A DNA stretch of 64,000 nt from an uncultured Glaciecola sp. (GCA_947496235.1 CANMCE010000005.1:62001-126000), one strand, 5' to 3'. Positions 11,401-18,998 are shown, numbered from the stretch's first letter. Numbers and translations are program-made. Notes: generated from the letters alone by a model not told the origin.

Positions 11401-12927
11401 GCCTTGGTTACCATCTGCGACTACTAAGACATCTAGCATAATCGCCAAGTCTTGAGCGACGCCAGCGGTGTCGGCGACACTAATCAATTGTGGGTTTGTA
11501 ACATCAGAGACATCTACTACAACAACGCCATTTTCACCATCAGCAATATAAGCTGTATTGCCGACAACTTTAATGTCTATGGCGACACCAGCTGTATCTA
11601 GGGTTGAAACTATAGATGGAGATGTTCTGTCTGCAACATCTACAATGGTTAAGCCTTCGGCTCCAGACGCAACAAAGGCGTAGTCGCCACTAATATCAAC
11701 ATTATTCGCATATCCAGGAATCGCTATAGCTGATTGCGCGCTGGCTTCGAATTGACGGACAGAAACATTAATGTCTACAGACTTACCAGAGTTGGAGACG
11801 GTAACAACTGCGTTGCCAGCTTGGCCACCAAATATCTCTCCAGGCACAGAACCAAAACTAGCTACAGTGAGATCAGATGATGTGTAGGAAGTATTAGCGT
11901 TGCTGGTAAGATCTAAAACCGTTCCATCTATCAGTAAGCCTGAGATGGTTACTTGAGTACTGACTTCGGTATCTATGCCGTTAAAGGTCATTACCACATT
12001 TTCAGGAGTGGATGTTAAACCCACTAAAGCAGCTTCAAAGTTGGTGTCTGAAGCATCTGTTGGATCACTGCCAACGATGATTTCGATGCCGTCACTTAGT
12101 CCGTCATTATCGGTATCTGCGGATAATGGATTGGTTTCAAAGCCATCTTCTCCAGCGTTTACTTCTTCGCCGTCTAAAATACCGTCTCCATCAGTATCAG
12201 AGAGGAAAAAGTCTGTGCCTAAATTGAACTCTTCAACGGTTGATAGGCCATCACCATCCAGATCTTCAAATGCATCCACAGGGTCATTCGGATCTAACCC
12301 GTAAGCTGTTTCTATATCGTCGGGAATGCCATCGTTATCGGCATCGCCTAAACTGAAAATGTTTATCGGTAGTACCTTAGAAACACCATCTTTGCGAATG
12401 GTAACAAGGGCAAAGCCAAGACTTCTTGACGTGATCAAACCATCTGATGATACGGTGACAATAGCGTTATTTGAAGACGTGTAGTTGGTGCCTTGACTTG
12501 CTAAAGTAACATCTTGAACTGAGTCATCGCTGTAAGTGGCCGTAACCGTCAATTGAGACGTTTCATCAATGGCAAATAAGTTGAGAGGCTCTGCAATACC
12601 ATTAAGTGATAGAGACACAGGGGTTGGTGGTTGTTCGTCTATATAAAACTCACCAACATTTACACTTTGATTTTCTCTTACAGTAAAGTATTCAGTTTGA
12701 CCTGAGACAACACCATCGTCTCTTGCACAGGTCGCTCGTGCTCTAATTGCACCCATGTTGGACGGCACATTGGGTAGCGCGAAACTTCCATCTTCTTCGG
12801 CAAAGACTGTACGGTTCAACACATTGATGACACAAGTATCATCCAATTCTAATACGTCAGCCGCAAATAATGATACGGGTGAAAATAACAAGCCGACGGT
12901 TATGCACTTAAATAGACAGTTATTCAT
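2458..12927 (-). CDS. Giant secreted Ig-repeat surface protein (3489 aa)
   Basis: The protein has a signal peptide (MNNCLFKCITVGLLF...LFAAD). Next come a BIG2-like Ig domain (about 100-190) and thrombospondin type-3-like calcium motifs such as DTDGDGILD (about 193-293). A propeller of roughly six LVIVD repeats (VVDVSDVTNP, TVDISDVSSP) covers about 400-709. One Ig-like domain (about 710-793) and a second calcium-motif block (about 793-870) follow. From about 870 to the end there are roughly 24 bacterial Ig-like (Big_5-type) domains, each with a start like P-x-x-G-x-x-D-V-P-x-N and an end like LxDxxGN...FTTG. No LPXTG, PEP-CTERM, type IX tail or autotransporter barrel is visible, so the anchoring mode is unknown. 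Expected role: adhesion, cell-cell contact or matrix. The start at 12927 has an AAGG site and gives a proper signal peptide. It is gene four of the six-gene operon. Confidence 0.85.
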   Translation of the reverse strand: MNNCLFKCITVGLLFSPVSLFAADVLELDDTCVINVLNRTVFAEEDGSFALPNVPSNMGAIRARATCARDDGVVSGQTEYFTVRENQSVNVGEFYIDEQPPTPVSLSLNGIAEPLNLFAIDETSQLTVTATYSDDSVQDVTLASQGTNYTSSNNAIVTVSSDGLITSRSLGFALVTIRKDGVSKVLPINIFSLGDADNDGIPDDIETAYGLDPNDPVDAFEDLDGDGLSTVEEFNLGTDFFLSDTDGDGILDGEEVNAGEDGFETNPLSADTDNDGLSDGIEIIVGSDPTDASDTNFEAALVGLTSTPENVVMTFNGIDTEVSTQVTISGLLIDGTVLDLTSNANTSYTSSDLTVASFGSVPGEIFGGQAGNAVVTVSNSGKSVDINVSVRQFEASAQSAIAIPGYANNVDISGDYAFVASGAEGLTIVDVADRTSPSIVSTLDTAGVAIDIKVVGNTAYIADGENGVVVVDVSDVTNPQLISVADTAGVAQDLAIMLDVLVVADGNQGIEIFDISNSEQLISRSTLGLNGTVRGVAIEQDLLVAVAGSALVTVDISDVSSPISLASLNIGTVQDVVIDNGFAHVAAYSQGYRVVDVRQPMSPTIVGGDRSIVPRDVALTRNFAFYAEQLFPNVVAFVNIFDPLDPIFQGTIDLSSLGDYAGTGIALDASYAYITEERYVVSRDYGVSGDTKLFIAQYRDINDNNGVAPTVSISSPGQGEVVVEGERLTIVADAQDDVAVDQVQFRIDGSVVFVDTSAPYSMVLTVPFSDSGLNIDAIAVDLGGNETTSETINIEIQPDTDGDGLGDDEEANTYLTDLNNPDTDGDRLTDGYEVQIGSNPLSTDSDGDGIEDGDEVDNGTSPTNPDTIKPVVSSTDPEIDAVDIPEANPIVIVFNEALDAKSISNTTVTVSELVDGAPVIAGSVTLSQANTQVTFVPNDLLGDFTTYQVIVAGARDEAGNMMDDYVFAYTTGNFVDTVRPSLLYSNPVNGAQDVPTNTVISALLSEPVDPATVTATSAYVYDYTTGGNVEGVLSMNESNDGIIFVPNAPLTVGGNYLLVLTTNIRDFFGNQMYSTNASFRIGFDDDFMGPEITSMSVEEGQSEVPLNARFNVRFNEPINPLTIKGVKLTDTNFNEIQTTRTLSTDRTLVTLTPTSVLNASTSYQLVINEIQDLGGNLNTSQVVVGFTSGTESDTQTGEYLGSNIPSNSSGVSLNPEIVFSYSEAIDPTTLTPDTYYLYDSGNGKRVPGAITLSEDGTQAIFTANEELLPSRRYYMYAGYSPYFQDIAGNILRANRSINFYTGDASDDIAPEVTTTSISSGASDIPVNARLRILLDERVSSLCLAEITLTDGTNNVPVSISVDNGNRWVTVTANETLAANTDYQLNIEGLCDYSGNEIAPTFISFTTGSDLVDNVAPTLQTRSPATNETDVSVNQSVRLEFNEPLANDSTFQLYDYDANLLVEGEITVDGNSITFTPDSPLRGNTRYRVYIYSQVYDFAGNVRSSGNYYFYTEALADGMAPSVVAISPVEDAIDVSPTSTVVLTFSEPMNTSTINNNNIAFYIDGVVQKPSVSASATGEQVTLSMTKPASSLVSVVITDDVTDLSGNPIAPFISSFTTGSSNSDNSRPSVSRQLPANGSNNWRDINEVLLYLNEPMDAASLEAAVRVSENGILIDDLGQVEVLEDNQTVRFVKDTPFSENARINIFLETNATDLEGNPANFYSGYFNTAPSESDLVGVRPQLQSYYPNYNQSNLPLNPLLILQFNEPMDDTTFTDQTIRLVLSSQDDGGIDEPCIDDDCPIDVASAEIGNAEIGDAIPLNFAYDEQSRQLRITPAESLEVSSTYYLEINGAQIFDTDGDSLVYYYNNYFNTSSDAVIDERPPQVISQSPFMGAENVGTNAQYAVRYDEGVNPLSLPFESGTDRRINIQFSDNNTLVTYTRLGSLAANSAITEEAPSFVDDAGNASVDTQTTFNTGNGSDILRPQFITRNIPVNAIDIPVNTKISASYDESIDPTRAMTSNSYLYERSTGTYLAMQLELDTDGKTVNMIPQEPLEVGVQYDTYFYDLYDLSGNSVSGVYQSFTTGFNADVTAPVLLDQSVEDGQIGLPTNTRIKLVFDETIDTNEQPTISLVDMGGQAIPFNTRYERGNTVLVVTPKTLLPELTDITLTVDGIKDLSNNEIDSPIEINFTTKDQVDIREGAFLGTNMPTNSSDVALNPEITFSYGEPIDSTSIFEDTFYLYDSVTGRRISGSRTLSEDAMSVTFTPDAELEPLRRYYLYAGYSPYLQDYAGNRLTPNRSIYFTTGDSSDNTAPTVTDSNIPEGSLNIPVNARIRVLLDERVSSLCVGDVTLTDGSGEVPISVSIESGNRWLNVIASQELMANTAYQLNVEGLCDYSGNLISPTTLNFITSAEVADTIAPTLQTRIPESNATDVSVNQAIILEFDENIANDSSFQLYDYDANYIVEGNITVEGNRITFTPTDPLRGDTRYRVYIYSQVFDFAGNVRSSGNYYFNTESLVDNVAPAVTAISPATDTVDVNPDSNVVLTFSEPMNASTLNNNNIALYINGEVYRPSVSRSASGEQVTLSVGKPAGSLVSVVITDEVTDLAGNPITPFISTYVTGTNYTDNSRPSVVRQLPTNGSSNWVDVNEVLLYLSEPMDPASLESALRVTEDGMLIDDQGVIEVLADNQTIKFIKDTPFAQNARIGVILESDATDVQGNAVNYYNGYFRTAPEESDLDGTRPYITANAPFNNAGNIPTNVELMVQFNEPMDSNSISTSTVQLYNQDTGQQLSVTAMLNDTNNILSVVPDDLLLADTRYYLFISYLLLDTDGDSLNYNNYLYFTTGEVAEADERQPVIVSASPVDGSTEVGVNPRFGVLYDEPVNLLSLPTETGTDRRINLMLSENDTYLTYERLTAFDAETSITENLPEISDYASNTMAAQSVSFTTASGPDLVRPSLVSTSILNNESQIPTNYNFKVYFSEQIDPTTLVGSNFRLYDYQSGNYEAFTVSIDSSYQSVSIQPVEAPEANGRYQIYVGSVRDFSGNTLSNTRYTTFTLGADEDNQSPVLVDANINADDIVPVNTVLRLEFDGALDPSSLDDVTLIDEFGNAAAINVSFGESRSFIVVRPVNLLSTDTAYQLTLSNVVDIAGNLIDDDLVLDFTTTNTVDFTRDDVVNYSILHNAVNVPRNAIISVKVSDRIDSTTVVTYSAGGSIYLYNRTNGTYPAGQGQVSSDGQTITFVPDALLGENKQYDLYVNYSPYLYDVAGNRLSNSRSLRFTTSDQFDNTPPVVVNTSVPDGSTDLPVNTRLVVTFDEPISPNCVDNISLRNGLNTIDTNNVLSSNGTVITLTPTAILPTASSFNLVAFGLCNYTGSSLNSTIMSFSTSVSDVPDTVAPAFLTITPAQNETDVARDTTIVLEFNEPISSHSNIAVFNGSTQVEGSIQVNGTTLTFTPATDLDANIRYRVDIRSRIFDYANNNPYFGDRYFTTGD
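2461..3407 (-). repeat. Higher-order repeat unit 3 of the giant gene (partial, three domains)
   Basis: The last three domains (residues about 3176-3489) correspond to positions 1, 2 and 3 of the nine-domain unit: NYSPYLYDVAGN, then the Cys-containing domain (SPNCVDNISL and FGLCNYTG), then the domain with VARDTTIVLEFNEPIS. The protein ends at the close of this third domain. The two domains before unit 1 (about 990-1195) resemble positions 8 and 9. Confidence 0.75.
3408..6334 (-). repeat. Higher-order repeat unit 2 of the giant gene (nine Ig-like domains)
   Basis: About 2.9 kb, residues near 2199-3175. The nine domains match those of unit 1 position by position: GTNMPTNSSDVALNPE, SSLCVGDVTL, LYDYDAN, NNNNIAL, LIDDQG and TGTDRRIN appear in the same order. 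The DNA copies are clearly homologous but diverged; near 8405-8490 versus 5402-5490 they look about four-fifths identical by eye. Domain 6 of unit 1 carries a cysteine-containing insertion (EPCIDDDCPID) that unit 2 lacks. Confidence 0.8.
6335..9342 (-). repeat. Higher-order repeat unit 1 of the giant gene (nine Ig-like domains)
   Basis: About 3.0 kb, residues near 1196-2198. The nine domains have individual signatures in fixed order, from GSNIPSNSSGVSLNPE (domain 1) through the Cys-containing domain 2, LYDYDAN domain 3, NNNNIAF domain 4, the IDDLG domain 5 and the TGTDRRIN domain 7 to domain 9 ending at FTTKDQ. The same order recurs in unit 2, so the array grew by duplicating nine-domain blocks. 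Boundaries are approximate. Confidence 0.8.
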
Positions 12928-12973
12928 GATGTCTTACCTTATGCTATTGTCCTGCCACATATTGTTTAACATG

Positions 12974-13456
12974 CTAGTATCTAACATCGCCAACTCGTTC
13001 AATCTGTGGATTTATATATATTAATGTCTTAATAACTTTTTGCATGGGAACATCCAAGTAATGCGGTACTTGATGGGATGTGCCCTGCTTATCAATCAAA
13101 AAAAACTCTTGCATCATTGTATCTTGTGCTCGACGCACAGTTCTTATCTTAACTATTTGATTAACAGGTAATTCATAATCCTGATAATCAGTAAAAAACA
13201 CTTTAATACGTTTTTCATTTATGCAAATTTTAAGCTTTCGCTTTTTGGTCAAACTTGGAATTACAGCAATCAAAATTATCAATAAACTCATTCCAGCCGT
13301 GGCCGCGTATATGTATGTGTAATAACCTTCAAATGCGCCCTTGACCAAATAATCAGTAAAAAACCAAATTGAGACCGGAAACATCAAACTAATAAAAAGC
13401 ATTTTCACACCTTTATTAATCGAGTCATTCGAGAACTCAAAAAGCTCTTTTTCCAT
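12974..13456 (-). CDS. Small two-helix membrane protein with PH-like soluble tail
   Basis: A 160-residue protein with two hydrophobic helices (about 18-36 and 48-68), then a basic stretch KKRKLK and a beta-rich tail of about 85 residues. The layout, two helices followed by a compact beta domain, resembles bacterial PH-like (bPH) membrane proteins, but I do not recognise a named family with confidence. The ATG at 13456 follows the previous gene's stop by two bases, so translation is probably coupled. It is the only multi-pass membrane protein of the operon, so it could help export or anchor the giant protein encoded 46 bases downstream. That is inference. Confidence 0.65.
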   Translation of the reverse strand: MEKELFEFSNDSINKGVKMLFISLMFPVSIWFFTDYLVKGAFEGYYTYIYAATAGMSLLIILIAVIPSLTKKRKLKICINEKRIKVFFTDYQDYELPVNQIVKIRTVRRAQDTMMQEFFLIDKQGTSHQVPHYLDVPMQKVIKTLIYINPQIERVGDVRY

Positions 13457-13458
13457 GC

Positions 13459-14577
13459 TTAATTGGTAACCTTCTGCTTATAAAGCTGTGCTATTGGTGA
13501 AGTTGTTAATACCTCTCCAACAGCAGTGCCGTATTGGCTCCAATCAAGCAGGGTTTTATTGCCCTGTTTAACAAATGGCAAAGCAATCAAATATTCATTT
13601 TGTCCTTCTAGTTTCACAACTACAAACTCGTGCTCAGAATTTTTGATCCGACTAACTTCAACTAACCTAGTAGCGTCAGCAATAAGAGAAGCAAAGACCC
13701 ATGAGGTCATCATTTCACGCTTGCCATTTGCTAATGTAACTGCTGGTATAGCTGAATTAATGTTCATATTGACTGAACACTGCTCTACAAACATTTCAGC
13801 TTCTTCTTGGGTAATGGGGCCACGAGTTTCGTCCGTAGAACGACCTTTGAAAGTAGTGGCTAACAACTTATCGCATGAAGAAGGTGTATCTAGGCCTGCT
13901 GGAGTTCCCCAATTAAGCGCGCTTATGTTAGATAAAGGTTTTTTATAAACAGGATCGCTAAACCCTATCGACAAAGGATTATTTGCGTTTAGCTGCAAAC
14001 TAGGATTCACATTGACGACTGAACCCGGCGGTTGTTCACAGGTTTTTGCTTTACTGGCTCTTACACGAATTTGTTGGAAAAACCTAGATACTAAATCTTC
14101 AGGAATTTGGGGTCTTTCCATTATATTGCTAATTTGGCACAAATTTGTGCAAAGCACAGTTTCTAACAATTTGGCTTGTCCGGAAACATGATCATAATTA
14201 GCGTAAAACATGATGTAATTACCAAAGGCAAGCATTTGTTCAGGTTCAAACCCTTTTATTCCGCTATATGAAGAAAAGAGGTCGGGCATTTCCTTTAACT
14301 GCTGCTTAATGTGCACATCACTACTATCAAGCTTGGTTACTGCTCTAAAAATGTCTTTTTCAGGATCGCTTGCTGCTTTAATGTAATTGGTTAGTGCGTT
14401 TTTCGCATTGGCGGTTTTAGATTCAGCAGCGAGTGGTAAAGCCCCCACTACCGAACCATTATCTGTGTAAGGTACACACATCTGCTGAGCATAAGAAGTG
14501 CTTGAATATACAAGCACCCCAAAGACAAGTGAAAAACTCAATTTTTGAAACTTCATTTTAGGGTTTCCCTTGCTCAT
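13459..14577 (-). CDS. Secreted protein of unknown function, operon partner of the giant surface protein
   Basis: A 372-residue protein with an N-terminal signal peptide (cleavage probably after SYA, near residue 30). The start at 14577 is supported by GGAGGG ten bases upstream; the internal ATG seven codons in has a weaker site. The mature part is mostly alpha-helical in the first 170 residues and holds about seven cysteines (QMCVPY, LCTNLC, KTCEQ, SSCDK, VEQCS), which suits a disulfide-bonded periplasmic or surface protein. I recognise no domain. It starts four bases after the 1213-residue gene and ends two bases before the small membrane-protein gene. Confidence 0.7.
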   Translation of the reverse strand: MSKGNPKMKFQKLSFSLVFGVLVYSSTSYAQQMCVPYTDNGSVVGALPLAAESKTANAKNALTNYIKAASDPEKDIFRAVTKLDSSDVHIKQQLKEMPDLFSSYSGIKGFEPEQMLAFGNYIMFYANYDHVSGQAKLLETVLCTNLCQISNIMERPQIPEDLVSRFFQQIRVRASKAKTCEQPPGSVVNVNPSLQLNANNPLSIGFSDPVYKKPLSNISALNWGTPAGLDTPSSCDKLLATTFKGRSTDETRGPITQEEAEMFVEQCSVNMNINSAIPAVTLANGKREMMTSWVFASLIADATRLVEVSRIKNSEHEFVVVKLEGQNEYLIALPFVKQGNKTLLDWSQYGTAVGEVLTTSPIAQLYKQKVTN

Positions 14578-14581
14578 CTTG

Positions 14582-17500
14582 TTAACACCCTCCTATGGTT
14601 AAACCGTCGAAGACTTTGAAAGGAGGTGAAGCTGCAGAGTAAGATATTTTCTTAAATAATATTTCCATTGACGCTTGCACGTTAAATGTAATATCAATTG
14701 GATCCAATTTGGCGCCTATACAGGTATTGCCACATTCAGGTGATGACGCATAGTTAGCACCTATAAACCCTTTCACGTTCAAGGTACCACCGCCTTTAAG
14801 TTGCACTGCGACAATGGCAGGGTTGTCATTTCCGTCACAATCAGGGTTGTTACATGCTAATAAAGCAACAGTACCATCGATTTGCGGACCAAATTTACCA
14901 TCAATATTGGCATTTAGAGTAAAGTTGCCACAGTCAGGTTCTAAGCATTCCACATCGGTGAAAGATACTTGGCCTTGTGCTTTGCCGGTTATATTTGCCC
15001 CAGCCAAAGTAGCAAAGATCTCTGCTTTCAAGGTAAATCCAAGAACCGTTTTTTGCGGCATTTCAAAAATACCACCAAACCAAGGTGGTGTAACTTTCAC
15101 ATCGAATTGCACACCTGCGCCACCAATGAACTTTTTATAGGGCTTAGGATCTGCTGATTCTGGCGTACATTCTTTACAGCATTGCTCACCAGTTTCTAAT
15201 TGAATTTCTACGAAGGGTTGGAAATCCGCTTTAAACCATGGTGTGCTTGGGAAGTTATTCTGGAAGTCTGCAATAGCTTTCACTACGAAATCGGGGCCAG
15301 TACTCTCCACAACAACTTTTTGTGTACTGGCGTTACATTGATTACCACAAGTGCCGTCTTTACAGGTATAACAAGATTGTGCGTCTGTGCCATCACCGCA
15401 AGATATGCCGTCTTCATCGTTAACAATATTACCTTCACTACAGGTTTTACATTCTTGCCCTTCTTTGGCTTTTACTGCTGCTGATTCATCTTGAGGATTA
15501 AAGCCGCCACCACAAAGAAGCTCTTTACAGTCATCTGGTTGTTGCTCATTTAATGGCTGATCTTCGTCAATAACAGGTGCACCATTTTCACAAGTGCCGC
15601 ATTCATCTGGTGGCGCATCGCCATCATTAGGTTGACTGCCTGAACACAGTTCAGTTTGACAGTTACCTGGCACCTGATTTTCAGCAGGGCGGGTAGGAAC
15701 AAACTCACATCCGCCTGGGCATCCATCAGTTTTGTTGTAGCAATAGCCGCAATCGTTGCCGCCTTCACAGCAACCACTACCACCAGGTTGACTACCACAG
15801 TGCCAACCGGCTTTTACCACACCCACTCCAATGTTTGATTTAACCACAGAGCCGTCTTCACTAACGGTACCTAAACCGATAGCGACAAACTCTTCTAAAT
15901 CATGGTCGTAAGAATACATTTCAACTTGGGCACCCGGCTGATGAGCATCTACGTTTGGTAAGCTTAATCGAGCCGGTGGATCGAACTTAGTGCCCGTAGG
16001 CTGAATGGTTACGATAAATTGAGGTTGCATCCCATTCGGCGGCGCCATAGGAACTTTCGAAGCATTTACTGGTGTGACAGATACATAACCTTCTCTTGAA
16101 CCATCAGGGAAAGTGACAGAGTCTTTTTTCATTTCCAAAGCAAAGCCAGGATAAGATTCTAACTCTAAGGTAACATCACTTAAGCCAGCATAAACCGCAT
16201 TTTCAGTGTTTAACTTAACCATATAAATCGGACTACTCATTGGGTTTTCTACACCCGCTACCGTTACAAGGTTAAAAGATAAAGTAGGATATTCGCCGTC
16301 GGTGACTATGGTTGAGCCATCGACCAGCAGATGTACAGGACCAACAGGGGCTTGCTCAATTAAGAATTTACCATTTGCATCTGTAGTAGCCTGACGGTTA
16401 GTACCCTCAACTGACACTGTAGCGTTTTCAAGAGGATTATCTTGGTTATCCAATACTATGCCACTGATACTAGTCAATGCTGCTTCTTGAGGTTGAAAAC
16501 CTGTAGCAGCAAAGCCCGCGGTAAGTAAATTTGCATTTGTATTGGATGTTATTGTTGCTGTCACTCTTTGAGCGTCAAGGCCTGCAAGATAACCTAACAC
16601 CCATTCCGCCGAAGCACGACCATCTGAATCCGTTAGTGTAGTAAAGGTAGATTGACCGTTGCCGAATTTACCCCCGCCTTTTACTATCTTAAATTCTACT
16701 TGAACGTTTTCAACTACGTTAGCACCAGCATCAGTGGCAACTACTACCAAAGGTTCAGCTAGTGGTTGACCTACACCGCCGCGTTGGTTGTTACCTGAGT
16801 TCACACTTAGTTTATTTGCCGGTTTTCCTAAAGCCGTTGCGGTAAATACCACTTCACTATTCAAACCAACCACAGAGGCTCTTACTTTTTGATTTTGTAA
16901 ACCAACACGCTGGCCTATGGCAAATTGCGTAGATGCAACACCATCATCATCAGTGTGAGCAACTATTGCGCGACCTTCAAAATCTGAGTTAACACCAACT
17001 TTGCCAGACCCTTGAACAACGCGGAAAATAACTGGTTTATTGGCGATTGGCTGGTCGGTAGCTGTTACCACTTTTACCGTAAGAGGTTGAGGTAAAAGTT
17101 CTTCTATAATCGCAGATTGGCTTTGGCCGGATACCAAGACTACTTTATCAGTGGAGGGTGGCACATAATTTAAATTAAAGGTTAATTCGCTTAAATTACC
17201 CACTTGATCTGAACTTGCGACTCTGACTTGGTTAACACCTTCAGCTAGTTCGATAGTAGCAGCATAACTACGATTGCTAACAGTTGCTGCTTCATCATTT
17301 ACGGTGACTGTTACTTGGCTGTTTTCAACAGTGCCACGAACGATGTCATTGACCAATCCAGTTATAGTGACATTAGGTGTACTGACTCTTTGCCCGTCTG
17401 TGTGAGAGTCTAGTGTTAATGTTGGTGGCGTTAAGTCTAAAGAAACAGAAATGCTATCAGTCACCTGAGTAGTACCTTCAACTGCTCTAGCAACTATTGT

Positions 17501-18223
17501 GTTGTGTCCTTCTTCTAGGTCAACTGCAGCTGAAAATAAGCCAGCGTTATCTAAGCTAATAGGTACACCATTCAGAGTTAGTGTGACTGGGTTTAAATAA
17601 GGGTTGCCGTTTGCATCAGTCACTGAACCTGTAACATTAACTGGGGACACACCTAAAGTTGAAAGTGAATCCGGTGTGAGAATTTTAACAGAGAAACTGG
17701 GTGGAATAATAAGATCCTCACCATCACAATCTTCATCTACACCGTTATTAGGGATTTCTGTAGCGCCAGGATAAACCGTTGCGTCATTGTCATTACAGTC
17801 GCCTGCTTCTAAAGTGACACCATCACCGTCATTATCAGTGCCAACAGGCTCTTCGACTTCTTCAAAAGTGAAGTCATACACAAAATTATCAAAGTTAAGC
17901 TGACCACGTCTATTTTGGCGTATTTTTAAATACTGATTGGCGACTGCAATTTCGCCAGGGGTCAGATTTTTAATTGTAAGATTACCCTCAAGCACAGTGG
18001 TCATTGGGTCAGCGTTGGTAATATTGACTTTTACGTTTTGTTTAGAAGTGTCTAGATTTACCACGTGAACTTCGTATTCGATTTCGAAATCGGTTCGGCT
18101 GACCCTAGTAGCACTAATTTGCCGGAGCTCTTGGAGTTGAACTTCGGCATTTGCTTGGGTGGGTATAAGAGTGAATAAAGATAAGAATAGAACTGCTACT
18201 AGAGAGTTAACAATATTTCGCAT
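14582..18223 (-). CDS. Large secreted cysteine-rich Ig/carboxypeptidase-regulatory-domain protein (1213 aa)
   Basis: Residues 1-26 are a signal peptide (ending QANA). A MopE-type metal-binding motif follows near 130-165 ([22 protein letters not shown]). After it come Ig-like domains (about 175-350), two invasin/Big_1-like domains (about 355-585) and a carboxypeptidase-regulatory-like domain (about 590-650). A segment ending [10 protein letters not shown] (about 660-850) is typical of the N-terminal part of large Rhs-like surface proteins. Then a cysteine-rich stretch (about 850-1010, near 20 Cys) leads to a beta-rich C-terminal domain that ends exactly in Cys. About 30 cysteines lie in the C-terminal third. 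No YD repeats or toxin domain follow, so it is not an Rhs toxin. It is the first gene of the operon, probably a surface or secreted structural protein. Confidence 0.8.
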   Translation of the reverse strand: MRNIVNSLVAVLFLSLFTLIPTQANAEVQLQELRQISATRVSRTDFEIEYEVHVVNLDTSKQNVKVNITNADPMTTVLEGNLTIKNLTPGEIAVANQYLKIRQNRRGQLNFDNFVYDFTFEEVEEPVGTDNDGDGVTLEAGDCNDNDATVYPGATEIPNNGVDEDCDGEDLIIPPSFSVKILTPDSLSTLGVSPVNVTGSVTDANGNPYLNPVTLTLNGVPISLDNAGLFSAAVDLEEGHNTIVARAVEGTTQVTDSISVSLDLTPPTLTLDSHTDGQRVSTPNVTITGLVNDIVRGTVENSQVTVTVNDEAATVSNRSYAATIELAEGVNQVRVASSDQVGNLSELTFNLNYVPPSTDKVVLVSGQSQSAIIEELLPQPLTVKVVTATDQPIANKPVIFRVVQGSGKVGVNSDFEGRAIVAHTDDDGVASTQFAIGQRVGLQNQKVRASVVGLNSEVVFTATALGKPANKLSVNSGNNQRGGVGQPLAEPLVVVATDAGANVVENVQVEFKIVKGGGKFGNGQSTFTTLTDSDGRASAEWVLGYLAGLDAQRVTATITSNTNANLLTAGFAATGFQPQEAALTSISGIVLDNQDNPLENATVSVEGTNRQATTDANGKFLIEQAPVGPVHLLVDGSTIVTDGEYPTLSFNLVTVAGVENPMSSPIYMVKLNTENAVYAGLSDVTLELESYPGFALEMKKDSVTFPDGSREGYVSVTPVNASKVPMAPPNGMQPQFIVTIQPTGTKFDPPARLSLPNVDAHQPGAQVEMYSYDHDLEEFVAIGLGTVSEDGSVVKSNIGVGVVKAGWHCGSQPGGSGCCEGGNDCGYCYNKTDGCPGGCEFVPTRPAENQVPGNCQTELCSGSQPNDGDAPPDECGTCENGAPVIDEDQPLNEQQPDDCKELLCGGGFNPQDESAAVKAKEGQECKTCSEGNIVNDEDGISCGDGTDAQSCYTCKDGTCGNQCNASTQKVVVESTGPDFVVKAIADFQNNFPSTPWFKADFQPFVEIQLETGEQCCKECTPESADPKPYKKFIGGAGVQFDVKVTPPWFGGIFEMPQKTVLGFTLKAEIFATLAGANITGKAQGQVSFTDVECLEPDCGNFTLNANIDGKFGPQIDGTVALLACNNPDCDGNDNPAIVAVQLKGGGTLNVKGFIGANYASSPECGNTCIGAKLDPIDITFNVQASMEILFKKISYSAASPPFKVFDGLTIGGC

Positions 18224-18261
18224 GTTGTTATCCTAGGCCGACCCTTATTTAGGTTCAGCAT

Positions 18262-18302
18262 AAAAAGGCTTGTTGAGATGTAATACTAGTTTTAAACAAG
18301 CC
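18262..18302 (-). terminator. Hairpin plus T-tract in the leader of the giant-protein operon
   Basis: On the minus strand GGCTTGTT (18295-18302) pairs with AACAAGCC (18267-18274) across a 20-base loop and is followed by TTTTT (complement of 18262-18266). It lies 39 bases before the operon's first ATG. It could terminate the transcript of the PEP-CTERM-like gene or act as an attenuator in the operon's own leader. The large loop lowers confidence. Confidence 0.45.
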
Positions 18303-18368
18303 CAAGTTTTGCAAATTCACAGTAACACTATCGGCGAAGGATAACCTGTGGACCCATCAATGTTTTAC

Positions 18369-18396
18369 GTCCATTTAATTTACAAATTAGATGGAC
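18369..18396 (-). terminator. Long hairpin after the PEP-CTERM-like gene
   Basis: GTCCAT at 18369-18374 pairs with ATGGAC at 18391-18396, and the AT-rich sequence between extends the stem to about 11 pairs with one G-T pair. It sits a few bases after the stop of the 18402-18998 gene. There is no T-tract on the minus strand, so it may be a transcript-end hairpin rather than a classical terminator. Confidence 0.35.
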
Positions 18397-18401
18397 TTAT
18401 T

Positions 18402-18998
18402 TTATCGCTTAAAACGACGAGAAGAAGCTAAAAACGCAGCCGATAAAAGCATCAAAAACAGTGCTGACGGACTAGCTACACTATTTGTTGGTGTTACGTT
18501 AGTGCCTAATATGGAGTCGACTAAATCATAATTGTAATCGAAAATATCCAAGTACAGCTGCGGGGCGTTTGTGGCAGATAAAGAAGAATCAAAAACCGAG
18601 AATGTTAGGCCACTAAAACTTGTAGTAGAGCTAAACCCAGCAATTGATGAGTAATCTTCATAAATACTGACTGTCACTGGGAAGATTGTTCCTCCAAGAT
18701 TCAATGTGTCAAAAAGTTCAAAGAACCAAAGAGAATCTGAAGTGCCATATTCAGTTAAACTGGAAGATGTGTTGGTCATATTGATTTGGTGTGAAAAGGG
18801 CAACCAAATTTCAAAGAACCATTCATTATTATCGCCATCAGAGGCTTCGCCAATAATTTCCATATTGTAGTCTATAACACCTGCGCTACTTCCTTGTTCA
18901 ACTGTGTATTCTAAAATGACAGCATTAGATGAAAAAGATGCGACAAGCAAACAAACCGTTAGTACAACTGTTGCAGCTAAAGTTGAGATACGAAACAT
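18402..18998 (-). CDS. PEP-CTERM-like exported protein
   Basis: I place the start at ATG 18998 (198 residues, MFRISTLAATVVLTVCLL), which gives a clean signal peptide; the longer upstream frame adds 18 residues that do not look like one. The mature part is acidic and beta-rich with few charged clusters. The C-terminus has the layout of a PEP-CTERM sorting tail: a short motif (VASPSAL, in place of VPEP), a hydrophobic helix (FLMLLSAAFLAS) and a basic end (SRRFKR). Such tails are normally processed by an exosortase encoded elsewhere; none is in this window. Function unknown, perhaps matrix-associated. It lies upstream of the giant-protein operon in the same orientation but is separated by 178 bases and hairpins. 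Confidence 0.65.
   Translation of the reverse strand: MFRISTLAATVVLTVCLLVASFSSNAVILEYTVEQGSSAGVIDYNMEIIGEASDGDNNEWFFEIWLPFSHQINMTNTSSSLTEYGTSDSLWFFELFDTLNLGGTIFPVTVSIYEDYSSIAGFSSTTSFSGLTFSVFDSSLSATNAPQLYLDIFDYNYDLVDSILGTNVTPTNSVASPSALFLMLLSAAFLASSRRFKR

Noticed and set aside
2633-12304. Many plus-strand open frames of 60-140 codons across the giant gene
   Set aside because: They are shadows of the minus-strand repeats, lack ribosome sites and recur at the same place in each repeat copy.
14582-18223. Rhs/polymorphic toxin
   Set aside because: The front end is similar, but YD repeats, a core boundary motif and a toxin tip are absent, and no immunity gene follows.
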